Positions 37,563 through 45,474 of a DNA stretch of 64,000 nt are shown here, in pieces (position 1 is the stretch's first letter; each line of letters starts with the position of its first letter). A program made the position numbers and the translations under genes. Under the pieces are notes generated by a model. The model was not told where the DNA came from and did not search any database. It saw only the letters and a list, made by a program, of their open reading frames with translations. The stretch is from Haemophilus sputorum CCUG 13788 (GTDB lineage: Bacteria > Pseudomonadota > Gammaproteobacteria > Enterobacterales > Pasteurellaceae): positions 143,277-207,276 of the forward strand of contig NZ_AFNK01000071.1 in the NCBI RefSeq assembly GCF_000238795.1, in the 5' to 3' direction.

Positions 37563-38198
37563 ATGAATCAAGCAAAACGTATTGAAATTTTAACTCGTTT
37601 ACGTAACGAAAACCCACATCCAACCACGGAACTCAATTTTTCAACCCCATTTGAATTGCTAATTGCCGTCATTCTTTCTGCACAAGCCACAGATAAAGGG
37701 GTCAATAAAGCAACTGATAAATTATTCCCCGTAGCTAATACACCCGAGGCAATTTTAGCGCTCGGGGTAGATGGATTAAAAGAGTATATTAAAACTATCG
37801 GGTTATTTAATAGCAAAGCAGAAAATATTATAAAGACGTGCCGAGATTTAGTAGAAAAACATCATAGTCAGGTGCCAGAAAATCGAGAAGCCCTTGAAGC
37901 GCTTGCAGGCGTGGGAAGAAAAACGGCGAATGTGGTTCTAAATACAGCATTTGGTCATCCGACCATTGCAGTTGACACCCATATTTTTCGCGTTGCCAAC
38001 CGTACAGGCTTTGCCCCAGGCAAAGATGTAGTTAAGGTTGAAGAAAAACTTAATAAAGTTGTACCCAGCGAATTTAAAGTCGATGTCCACCACTGGCTGA
38101 TTCTTCATGGGCGTTATACTTGTATTGCTCGCAAGCCACGCTGTGGTTCCTGCATTATTGAAGATTTATGCGAATATAAAGAAAAAACCGACTTTTAA
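37563..38198 (+). CDS. nth: Endonuclease III
   Basis: A 211-residue DNA glycosylase/AP lyase. The helix-hairpin-helix LEALAGVGRKTANVVLN contains the catalytic lysine, the catalytic aspartate is in AVDTHIFRVANR, and the 4Fe-4S loop C-x6-C-x2-C-x5-C is seen in CIARKPRCGSCIIEDLC. It repairs oxidised pyrimidines. It is the last gene of the proB-TSUP-nth transcript. Confidence 0.95.
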   Translation: MNQAKRIEILTRLRNENPHPTTELNFSTPFELLIAVILSAQATDKGVNKATDKLFPVANTPEAILALGVDGLKEYIKTIGLFNSKAENIIKTCRDLVEKHHSQVPENREALEALAGVGRKTANVVLNTAFGHPTIAVDTHIFRVANRTGFAPGKDVVKVEEKLNKVVPSEFKVDVHHWLILHGRYTCIARKPRCGSCIIEDLCEYKEKTDF

Positions 38199-38228
38199 TT
38201 CACTAAAAAATTGGTAAAACGCACTCAA

Positions 38229-38276
38229 AAAACAACCGCTTGTAGAATTTTTAATTTCTGCAGACGGTTTGTTTAT
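38229..38276 (+). terminator. Imperfect hairpin after nth
   Basis: CAACCGCTTGTAGAA and TTTCTGCAGACGGTTTG form an imperfect inverted repeat around a T-run, with T-rich sequence following. The left arm is an uptake core. It is probably the nth terminator. Confidence 0.4.
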
Positions 38277-38328
38277 TTAGGGTTTGGCTGATAAAATCCA
38301 GCCCAAATACCGCTAATAAGGATAATCC

Positions 38329-39633
38329 ATGTCAAATCAATCACTTCGCACCGCAAAAGGAGAACGTATTGCCATCGTTTCTGGCTTAAGAACGCCTTTT
38401 GCTCGTCGAGATACTGGCTTTAAAGATGCCTATGCCACCAGTCTTGGTACGATGGTGACCAATGAATTATTAAGTCGCACGGCACTTTCTCGCCAAGAAA
38501 TCGATCAGTTAGTTTTTGCGCAAGTGATTCAACAACCCGATATTCCAAACCCTGCCCGTGAAATTGCATTAGCATTAAATATGCCGCAAATTCAAGCCTA
38601 CAGTATTAGTAGCTCTTGCCTTTCAGGCTTGCAAGCAATTGTGAATGTGACCAACAGTATCTTAAGTGGCGCAAGTACAACCGGAATCGCAGGTGGTGCA
38701 GATTCCATTTCTAATGCGCCATTAAGCTTGAGCCCTCGCGTAATTTATAAGCTTAAGTCAATTTTTACTGCAGATACGCTAGAAGAAAAGTATCGCCGTT
38801 TTCGTCAATTTTCTTGGCGAGATCTTAAATTGCATGGCGTAAACCTTAAAGATTTCACTACACAAATGTCAGTTGCTGAACTTTCTGAGCAAATGGCACA
38901 ACAGTATCAAATTAGCCGTGAAGCGCAAGATGAATACGCCCGCCATTCAAATGAAAAAGCATTGAATGCGTGGAAAGTTGGGCTATTAAAAGAAGAGGTA
39001 ATGCAATCTTGCCCTCGTCCTTATACCGATTTTGTTGTTTCAGATACCCTAACAGCAGCAGCGGCTAAACCAGCGTATTATCAGCGTTTTTCTTCGCTTA
39101 TCAATAAACCCTATGCCACAGTAACAGAAGCAAATATGCCACAACCTACGGATGGCGCAGCTGCGGTGTTATTGATGAATGAAAGCAAAGCAAAAACCCT
39201 CGGTTACACCCCGCTTGGCTACATTCGAAGTTATGCGATTACTGGTAACGATATTTGGCAAAATATGTTTGCGGGCGCGACAATTGCTTCTTCAAAAGCC
39301 TTAACTGGTGCAGGTTTGACTTTAAAAGATATGGATTTAATTGATATTCATGAAACCTCAGCAAGCCAGATGCTGATGAATATTCGACTGTTTGAAGATA
39401 ATGATTTTGCAAAAAATCATCTAAATCGCACCGCTTGTTTAGGTGAAATTGACCAAACTAAGCTCAATCATTTAGGTGGCTCCATTGCTTTTGGTAATCC
39501 ACGCGCAGTAACCAGTTTGCGCACCGTTATTCAATCACTTCATGCGTTAAAACGCCAAGGTGGGGGAATTTCTCTCGTAGCCTCAAGTGGTTTGGGCGGA
39601 CAAGGTGCCGCAATGGTTTTAGAAACAGAATAA
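38329..39633 (+). CDS. fadI: FadI-like acetyl-CoA acyltransferase with altered active site
   Basis: A 434-residue thiolase-fold protein that aligns along its length with E. coli FadI (for example TDGAAAVLLM and LNHLGGSIAF). The nucleophilic cysteine is kept (Cys97, SSSCLSGLQAI), as is the His341-Glu342 pair. Two other catalytic positions are not: the canonical GHP histidine is asparagine (GNP, Asn390), and the C-terminal cysteine of the CxxGG motif is serine (Ser420, VASSGLGGQG). Thiolysis of 3-ketoacyl-CoA may be lost or changed. The frame is intact, and fadJ follows 12 bp later. The symbol denotes family, not proven activity. Confidence 0.8.
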   Translation: MSNQSLRTAKGERIAIVSGLRTPFARRDTGFKDAYATSLGTMVTNELLSRTALSRQEIDQLVFAQVIQQPDIPNPAREIALALNMPQIQAYSISSSCLSGLQAIVNVTNSILSGASTTGIAGGADSISNAPLSLSPRVIYKLKSIFTADTLEEKYRRFRQFSWRDLKLHGVNLKDFTTQMSVAELSEQMAQQYQISREAQDEYARHSNEKALNAWKVGLLKEEVMQSCPRPYTDFVVSDTLTAAAAKPAYYQRFSSLINKPYATVTEANMPQPTDGAAAVLLMNESKAKTLGYTPLGYIRSYAITGNDIWQNMFAGATIASSKALTGAGLTLKDMDLIDIHETSASQMLMNIRLFEDNDFAKNHLNRTACLGEIDQTKLNHLGGSIAFGNPRAVTSLRTVIQSLHALKRQGGGISLVASSGLGGQGAAMVLETE

Positions 39634-39645
39634 GCAGGCGTAACA

Positions 39646-41763
39646 ATGACAGAACAACTTTCTCCAGAAAATAGCTTTCATTTTGAAATAGATGAAAATC
39701 AAATTGCCTTAATTCGAATTCGTACGCCAAATGCTGAAGCCAACTGGTTATCGCTTAATTTTATTAGCGAACTGCGTTATTTAATTGGCAAGATTTTATA
39801 TACACAGGCAAAGGGCGTTATTTTCTATTCCGACTGCCCTAATACATTTATTCAAGGCCTCAAGCCAAGTCTATTGCAAGAATATAGCGAAGCACAACTA
39901 TTAAGCTTTTCAGAAGATGCTCAAAATTTAATGCGCGAACTGAATATGCTGAAAGTACCCGTTATTGCTGCGATTGAAGGCAACTGCTTTGGTGTAGGGC
40001 TCGAACTCGCTTTAGCCTGCGATTACCGCATTGCTGCGGAATCGGTGCACACACAGTTTGCTATGCCACAAGTGCGCTCAGGCTTACTCCCGTTTGCGGG
40101 AGGGACACAACGCCTACCGCGTTTAATTGGCTTATGGCAAGCGGCAAATTTATTGCTTACAGGCGAAAAAATTAACACTGAGCGCGCATTAAAGCTTTCG
40201 CTTATCGATCAAATTGTGCCTTCGCCACAGTTATTGCCAATCGCTTATCAATTACTGTTAAATAAACAAGTCAAAAAAGCAGATCCAAAGAAAACGCGAA
40301 CCTGGATACAACAATGGCGTAAACAGTTAGAAGGCAATACATTTCTGCGAAATAAATTATTAGATCGCATCGAAAACCAAACCTGGCAGAAAACCTTTGG
40401 GCACTACCCTGCAATTACTGAATTGCTAGAATTACTTAAAGAGCCGCACTTTAGAGCGGGGTTAAAACTTGAGCAAGTGGCTTTTGCTAAATTGCTGCAT
40501 TCTAACACCTCTAAAGTGTTGATTGATTTACAGCGCACCGAACGTTTAATGCGAGATAAATACCGCATTCGAGGTAACGTGCGAGATGTTTCGTTAGTAA
40601 CTATCCTTGGTTCAGGTTATATTGGTGCAGATATTGCCTATTTAACGGCATTTAATGCTAAAATCCCAGTGCGTATCAAGGATATTCATCCATCGGAAAT
40701 TCAAAAAGCGTTACAGAAAAGTTATGCATTGATGCAACAAGCGGTCAAAAATCAGCAGTTATCTGCAGGTGAAATGCTGCAACGCATGAATCTCATTACT
40801 GGGGGAGAACGTTTAGTTGGTGCAAAATCAACAGATTTTGTCATTCAAACGGTTTATGAAAATCTGCCGCTTAAACAGCAGCTTATTAAAGAAAGTGAAT
40901 CGTATTACAGTGAACAGACTATTTTAGCCACGAATACCTCAACCTTCCGCATTGCGGAAATTGCAAAAGTTGCTGAACGTCCACAAAATGTAATTGGCTT
41001 TCATTACTTTAGCCCAGTAATTAAACAGAAAATGGTGGAAATTATTCCCCATGAAAGCACTTGCGAACATACGATAGCGACAGCAATTCACTTTGCCATT
41101 CAACAAGGCAAAATTCCGCTACTCGTTTCAGATTCGCCAGGCGGTTTTATCAATCGTTTGTTAATGCCATTTTTAAACGAAGCCATTCATTGCTTAGTTG
41201 AAGGTGAATCTATCGAATTTATTGACCGAGCATTACAAGAATTCGGTTTTGAAATTGGGCCTTTAGCCATGATTGATGAAATGGGGCTAGATATTTTAAC
41301 ACGCGCAACGCCTACATTAGCAGCCTCTCTCGGGCAACGTTTTGATTTGCCAGATGAAGTAGATTTATTGATTCGTAACGAACGTAAAGGGCTGAAAAAT
41401 AAACGTGGGTTCTATCTTTATGATCGATATAATGAGCGTGTGCAAGAAGATAAAAGTATTTATCATGTCATGGAAACTATCGCGCGTAATGATTTAGAAG
41501 CCGAAGAAATTGTTCGCCGTTGCTTGCTGAGAATGCTTAACGAAGCAGCATGGTGTTTACAAGATAATGTGATTCAATCTAAAGAAGAAGGTAACGTTGC
41601 CTCAGTATTAGGTATCGGTTTTCCTGAATTTTTAGGAGGCATTTATGCTTATATGGATCACATTGGTACGAAAGAAATTGTGCATCAATTAAAACTGCAC
41701 AGCCAACAATATGGCGCACGTTTTGCTCCTTGTGACTGGCTCATTGAGCAAGCTAAAGGCTAA
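39646..41763 (+). CDS. fadJ: FadJ-like multifunctional beta-oxidation subunit with altered hydratase site
   Basis: A 705-residue fusion: an enoyl-CoA hydratase domain (about 1-190), a linker, then a 3-hydroxyacyl-CoA dehydrogenase domain with NAD motif GSGYIG and the His/Glu pair in GFHYFSPV and MVEIIP. In the hydratase, the first catalytic glutamate is kept (Glu120, GVGLELALA), but the second is glutamine (Gln142, MPQV where LPEV is usual). The oxyanion GGG is GVG, and FIAGADI is FIQGLKP. The dehydrogenase looks intact. It is cotranscribed with the FadI-like gene. Loss of hydratase activity is likely but inferred. Confidence 0.82.
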   Translation: MTEQLSPENSFHFEIDENQIALIRIRTPNAEANWLSLNFISELRYLIGKILYTQAKGVIFYSDCPNTFIQGLKPSLLQEYSEAQLLSFSEDAQNLMRELNMLKVPVIAAIEGNCFGVGLELALACDYRIAAESVHTQFAMPQVRSGLLPFAGGTQRLPRLIGLWQAANLLLTGEKINTERALKLSLIDQIVPSPQLLPIAYQLLLNKQVKKADPKKTRTWIQQWRKQLEGNTFLRNKLLDRIENQTWQKTFGHYPAITELLELLKEPHFRAGLKLEQVAFAKLLHSNTSKVLIDLQRTERLMRDKYRIRGNVRDVSLVTILGSGYIGADIAYLTAFNAKIPVRIKDIHPSEIQKALQKSYALMQQAVKNQQLSAGEMLQRMNLITGGERLVGAKSTDFVIQTVYENLPLKQQLIKESESYYSEQTILATNTSTFRIAEIAKVAERPQNVIGFHYFSPVIKQKMVEIIPHESTCEHTIATAIHFAIQQGKIPLLVSDSPGGFINRLLMPFLNEAIHCLVEGESIEFIDRALQEFGFEIGPLAMIDEMGLDILTRATPTLAASLGQRFDLPDEVDLLIRNERKGLKNKRGFYLYDRYNERVQEDKSIYHVMETIARNDLEAEEIVRRCLLRMLNEAAWCLQDNVIQSKEEGNVASVLGIGFPEFLGGIYAYMDHIGTKEIVHQLKLHSQQYGARFAPCDWLIEQAKG

Positions 41764-41772
41764 ACAAGCGGT
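41764..41772 (+). repeat. Apl-type uptake signal sequence
   Basis: ACAAGCGGT, followed by CATATTTTAATAAAATTTTAC. It overlaps the fadJ stop codon region. Confidence 0.75.
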
Positions 41773-41821
41773 CATATTTTAATAAAATTTTACTTATTTT
41801 CTTAACTTCATAAGGACTTAT

Positions 41822-43231
41822 ATGAAAAAATCGACAATTGCCATTTCACTTGTAGCAGCACTTGGTGTAGCCGCAGTCGGCGGTGCGTGGTTTACCGGTT
41901 CTCAAATTGAACAACGTTACGCGCAACTGATTGAAAACTCAAATAAAGAGCTCAAGTTACTTGCTCAATACAATATTGAAAACGCGCAAATTAAGGATGT
42001 TGTATTAACAAAAGGCTTTTTTAGCTCTGATGTTACCTATACCGTAGAAGGCACCTATGATGGCGAAACTTACCAATTTAGTGGTAAAGATAAACTCCAT
42101 CACGGGCCTTTCCCATTAAATCGCTTAGCTAAACTAGATTTAGCCCCAGTATTATTCAGTGCAGAAAACCATATTTTTGCCGCAAATGAGGAAACTAAAA
42201 CTTTATTTGGTCAAAAAGAATTAATTTCAGGCACAACCGATGTTGGCTATGATGGTACACCAAATAGTCATTATGTTATTGCGCCAATCAATACTTCAAC
42301 TATTTCTAGCTCAGAAATCAAGGTAAGTGGTAATTTCTCTAATACCTCAAAACAAAGTATTCAGGCAGATAAAATCAAAATTGGAACAGATGAAGAGAAC
42401 TCTATCATTTCAGGTCTCCACTACTCTGCAGATTTTACCTCAAATAGTACTTATCCTCGTCTGACCGGCATTGGTCCTTATTCTTTAAACATTGATAATC
42501 TAACTATCAATGGTAAAGGTACTGTTTTAGTTGCTGATCAGATCCGTATAAAAGGCGATAGCCAAGTTAAGAATGATCGCGTTGATGGGACTATGGACCT
42601 TCAACTTGATGCTAAATTCGGCACAAATGCGAATAATTTAGTGAAAGTTGGACAATTCCATTCAGATTTAGCAATGAACCTAGATGCGAAAACATTGGAA
42701 GAATTTTCTGCGGTCATTGAACAGAAAAAAAACATGACAGAAGAAGATTCTATCGCGATACTAGAAAAAGAGGCAGACCTTCTTTACCATGCTCCAGTAT
42801 TTAAACTTAATGATTTCTCTTTAACTAATGAAAAAGGAAAACAGCAATTAACCGTAGATATTAGTCTCAAGCCATTTAAACCTGAAGATGTTGCGCAAAG
42901 CCAGACTATCTCAGAAACATTCAAAATCTTTAATCCATCAAAAATTGAGCTCAAAATTGATTTAAGTTCGCTAGAACAGATTCTGTCCCAAGCAGCTAAA
43001 TTTGATGAAGGTGCAAAATCAGAAGAGTTAGTAAAAGAACAGATAGAACAAATTCGCCAAAATGCTGAACAGTCAGGCCTTTTATCAAAAGATGGTAAAC
43101 AGATTCACGGATTACTTGAAGTGCGTGATGATCAAAAAATGTACTTCAATGGTGAAGCCGTTTCTGAAGAGCAATTACAAACTGCAATGTTAGCAATTAT
43201 GTTTAGTGGCATGTCAATTTTTGGTCACTAA
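41822..43231 (+). CDS. DUF945 (YdgA-like) protein
   Basis: A 469-residue protein with an uncleaved-looking N-terminal membrane anchor (STIAISLVAALGVAAVGGAWFTG), then the DUF945 pattern: GSQIEQRYAQLIENSNKEL, a beta-rich repetitive core with many S/T/N residues, and a C-terminal LLEVRDDQKMYFNGEAVSEEQL. E. coli YdgA is linked to the inner membrane and its role is unclear. It is monocistronic between two hairpins. I cannot assign a function. Confidence 0.8.
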   Translation: MKKSTIAISLVAALGVAAVGGAWFTGSQIEQRYAQLIENSNKELKLLAQYNIENAQIKDVVLTKGFFSSDVTYTVEGTYDGETYQFSGKDKLHHGPFPLNRLAKLDLAPVLFSAENHIFAANEETKTLFGQKELISGTTDVGYDGTPNSHYVIAPINTSTISSSEIKVSGNFSNTSKQSIQADKIKIGTDEENSIISGLHYSADFTSNSTYPRLTGIGPYSLNIDNLTINGKGTVLVADQIRIKGDSQVKNDRVDGTMDLQLDAKFGTNANNLVKVGQFHSDLAMNLDAKTLEEFSAVIEQKKNMTEEDSIAILEKEADLLYHAPVFKLNDFSLTNEKGKQQLTVDISLKPFKPEDVAQSQTISETFKIFNPSKIELKIDLSSLEQILSQAAKFDEGAKSEELVKEQIEQIRQNAEQSGLLSKDGKQIHGLLEVRDDQKMYFNGEAVSEEQLQTAMLAIMFSGMSIFGH

Positions 43232-43249
43232 TCTCTCGCTTTTTATACA

Positions 43250-43278
43250 AACCTAGCACCTGTGCTAGGTTTTTTTTG
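43250..43278 (+). terminator. Terminator after the DUF945 gene
   Basis: AACCTAGCAC (43250-43259) pairs with GTGCTAGGTT (43262-43271), followed by T7. Confidence 0.9.
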
Positions 43279-43298
43279 CAAAATTTTCTTTAAAAACG

Positions 43299-43307
43299 AC
43301 CGCTTGT
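43299..43307 (-). repeat. Apl-type uptake signal sequence
   Basis: ACCGCTTGT on the plus strand, that is ACAAGCGGT on the minus strand, extended by TCGTTTTTAAAG. It lies between the DUF945 terminator and the efe promoter region. Confidence 0.75.
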
Positions 43308-43351
43308 TTGAAAGATTCTTTCTTGTATCTCTTTCTCAATAATAGTAAGAT

Positions 43352-43372
43352 AAATGAGAATTATTTCATTTA
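43352..43372. promoter_or_regulatory. Candidate Fur box upstream of efeO
   Basis: AATGAGAATTATTTCATTT with palindromic AATGA...TCATT arms, resembling the Fur consensus of GATAAT hexamers. It lies about 20-40 bp before the efeO ATG, consistent with iron repression of efeOBU. Confidence 0.5.
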
Positions 43373-43390
43373 TACACACTAGGAGTTTGT

Positions 43391-44239
43391 ATGCGTATTA
43401 AATCACTAGCATTTGCCATTTCAACTGCCCTTTTCATAGTAAATAGCGCTTCTGCCGCTCAACCATTTCAAAAAGAAACTGATGCTTATAAACAATTTGT
43501 GATTGAGCAAATCGATCACTTAGAAGCAGATACACAAAAATTTGTGGCAGCATTAAAAGCAGGTAATGTGGAAGAAGCAAAAAGAATCTACCCGCTTGCC
43601 CGTATGTACTATGAGCGTTCTGAGCCTATTGCAGAAAGCTTTGGTGAATTAGACCCACGCATTGATGCTCGTCTTGCCGATCTTCAAGAAGATGCAAAAA
43701 GCAACAACAAGCCAAGTGATGAAAAAACCGTTGAAAACGAATGGACTGGTTTCCATAAAATTGAAAAAATCTTATGGACTGAAAACACTACCAAAGGAAC
43801 AGAAGCTGTTGCTGATCAACTGTTAAAAGATGTAAAAGAATTACGCGCAAAAATCCCAACGACAGAGGTGACTGCAGAATTGATGGTCACAGGTGCCGTT
43901 GACCTACTTAATGAAGTTTCAACCAGTAAAATTACTGGTGAAGAAGACATCTTCTCTAGAACCGACCTCTACGATTTTAAAGCCAACATTGAAGGGGCTG
44001 AAAAAATCTTTGCCTTACTCAAACCAACCATCGTTCAAAAAGATGCTAAATTAGCTAAAGATATTGAATCAAAATTTGCTCATGTGAATACGCTTTTAGC
44101 TAAATATAACCAATCTAAAGATGGTTATCACTACGTTGGTTATGACAAACTTACCCAAGCGGATACTAAAGCACTAGCTGAAGCGGTAAACAAATTAGGT
44201 GAACCACTTTCTCAAATGGGTATTATTTTAGGTAAATAA
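43391..44239 (+). CDS. efeO: Periplasmic iron-uptake protein EfeO/EfeM (M75 domain only)
   Basis: A 282-residue secreted protein. A signal peptide ends at SASA, and the mature chain is a single M75/imelysin-like helical domain with the metal-associated HxxE motif in GFHKIEKILW, followed by a paired-helix C-terminus. E. coli EfeO has an N-terminal cupredoxin domain, which is absent here, so this is the EfeM-type short form. It starts the efeO-efeB-efeU operon. The ATG follows AGGAGTTTGT, a strong ribosome binding site. It probably binds ferrous or ferric iron for EfeU. Confidence 0.9.
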   Translation: MRIKSLAFAISTALFIVNSASAAQPFQKETDAYKQFVIEQIDHLEADTQKFVAALKAGNVEEAKRIYPLARMYYERSEPIAESFGELDPRIDARLADLQEDAKSNNKPSDEKTVENEWTGFHKIEKILWTENTTKGTEAVADQLLKDVKELRAKIPTTEVTAELMVTGAVDLLNEVSTSKITGEEDIFSRTDLYDFKANIEGAEKIFALLKPTIVQKDAKLAKDIESKFAHVNTLLAKYNQSKDGYHYVGYDKLTQADTKALAEAVNKLGEPLSQMGIILGK

Positions 44240-44253
44240 TCGAGGCAAAAATA

Positions 44254-45474
44254 ATGAAAAAACAAGATTCACAACTTCGTGGGCGTCGTGATTTCATTAA
44301 GCAAGCTGGATTTCTTGGTGCCGGACTTCTTGCCGGCACTTCAAGCCTTCCTGCGGTGGCACAAACCACCGCCTCTTCTGCTTCCTCTGCTTGCAATCAT
44401 GACCATCAACAAACGCCATTTTTTGGCACTCACCAAGCTGGTATCACTACGCCTGCACAAAAACATATCTATTTTATGGTGTTGGATTTACACAGCCAAG
44501 ACATCAATGAAATTAAAGAAATGTTCCAAACTTGGACAAAATACAGTCAAAAACTTACCAAAGGTGAAATGGTAGAAGGTTATAGTGAAAATGGCTATAT
44601 TCCGCCAAAAGATACGGGTGAAGCAGAAGATCTCCCAACCTACAATCTGACGCTGACCTTTGGGGTTAGCCCAAGTTTCTTCAAAAAATTAAATATCGAA
44701 AAATTCTGCCCACCAGAATTAGTCGATTTACCGCATTTCCCTCGTGATCAGTTACGTGAAGAATATAGCGGCGGCGATATTTGTATCCAAGCTTGCGCAG
44801 ATGATCCCCAAGTGGCATTCCATGCCGTGCGTAATTTAGTGAGAGTGGCACGTAGCCATATCACCATGCATTGGAGCCAATCTGGTTTTAACTCTTTTGA
44901 TAAACATACCCCTCGTAACTTATTCGGCTTTAGAGATGGCACTGCAAACCATCAACAGGGTGAAGCGCTAGATAAAGTAGTTTGGTATCAAGGTAATAAC
45001 TGGTTAAAAGAGGGGTCATTCTTAATTGCTCGTCGCGTACAAATGTTCTTAGAAACATGGGATCGCACCAATCTTAATGAACAACAAAATACCTTCGGGC
45101 GCTATAAACAAAATGGCGCAGCTTACGGGCAAAAAGAAGAGTTTGATAAAGTTGAGCTTGGTACAGATGAAAAGCCAATACTACCAGAAGATTCACATGT
45201 TCATTTAGCTAAAAAAGCGGGCATGGAAATCTTACGTCGCTCTTACTCTTATGCTAGCGGTGTAGATCAAAAAACTGGGCAATTTGATACCGGTTTATTA
45301 TTCATTTCCTTCCAGCATAATCCGGAAAACTTTATCAAAATCCAAAAAATGCTGGGCAATATCGACAAAATGAACGAGTATATTACCCACGTTGGTAGCG
45401 GTATTTTTGCTTGTTTCGCAGGAGTAAAAGATCAAGATGACTATCTGGGCAAAGCCTTATTTGAACAAGTTTAA
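44254..45474 (+). CDS. efeB: Deferrochelatase/DyP-type haem peroxidase EfeB (Tat-exported)
   Basis: A 406-residue DyP-type peroxidase with a twin-arginine signal (RGRRDFIKQAGFLGAGLL), so it is exported folded with haem. The DyP signature GFRDGT, with its catalytic aspartate, is seen in LFGFRDGTAN. A SSACNHD cluster follows the signal peptide. EfeB oxidises iron or releases iron from haem in the periplasm. It is second in efeOBU and overlaps efeU by 38 bp. Confidence 0.92.
   Translation: MKKQDSQLRGRRDFIKQAGFLGAGLLAGTSSLPAVAQTTASSASSACNHDHQQTPFFGTHQAGITTPAQKHIYFMVLDLHSQDINEIKEMFQTWTKYSQKLTKGEMVEGYSENGYIPPKDTGEAEDLPTYNLTLTFGVSPSFFKKLNIEKFCPPELVDLPHFPRDQLREEYSGGDICIQACADDPQVAFHAVRNLVRVARSHITMHWSQSGFNSFDKHTPRNLFGFRDGTANHQQGEALDKVVWYQGNNWLKEGSFLIARRVQMFLETWDRTNLNEQQNTFGRYKQNGAAYGQKEEFDKVELGTDEKPILPEDSHVHLAKKAGMEILRRSYSYASGVDQKTGQFDTGLLFISFQHNPENFIKIQKMLGNIDKMNEYITHVGSGIFACFAGVKDQDDYLGKALFEQV

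Noticed and set aside
38329..41763. fadI-fadJ as pseudogenes
   Set aside because: Both frames are full length with no stops or frameshifts and good spacing, and many structural motifs are kept. Only selected catalytic residues differ.
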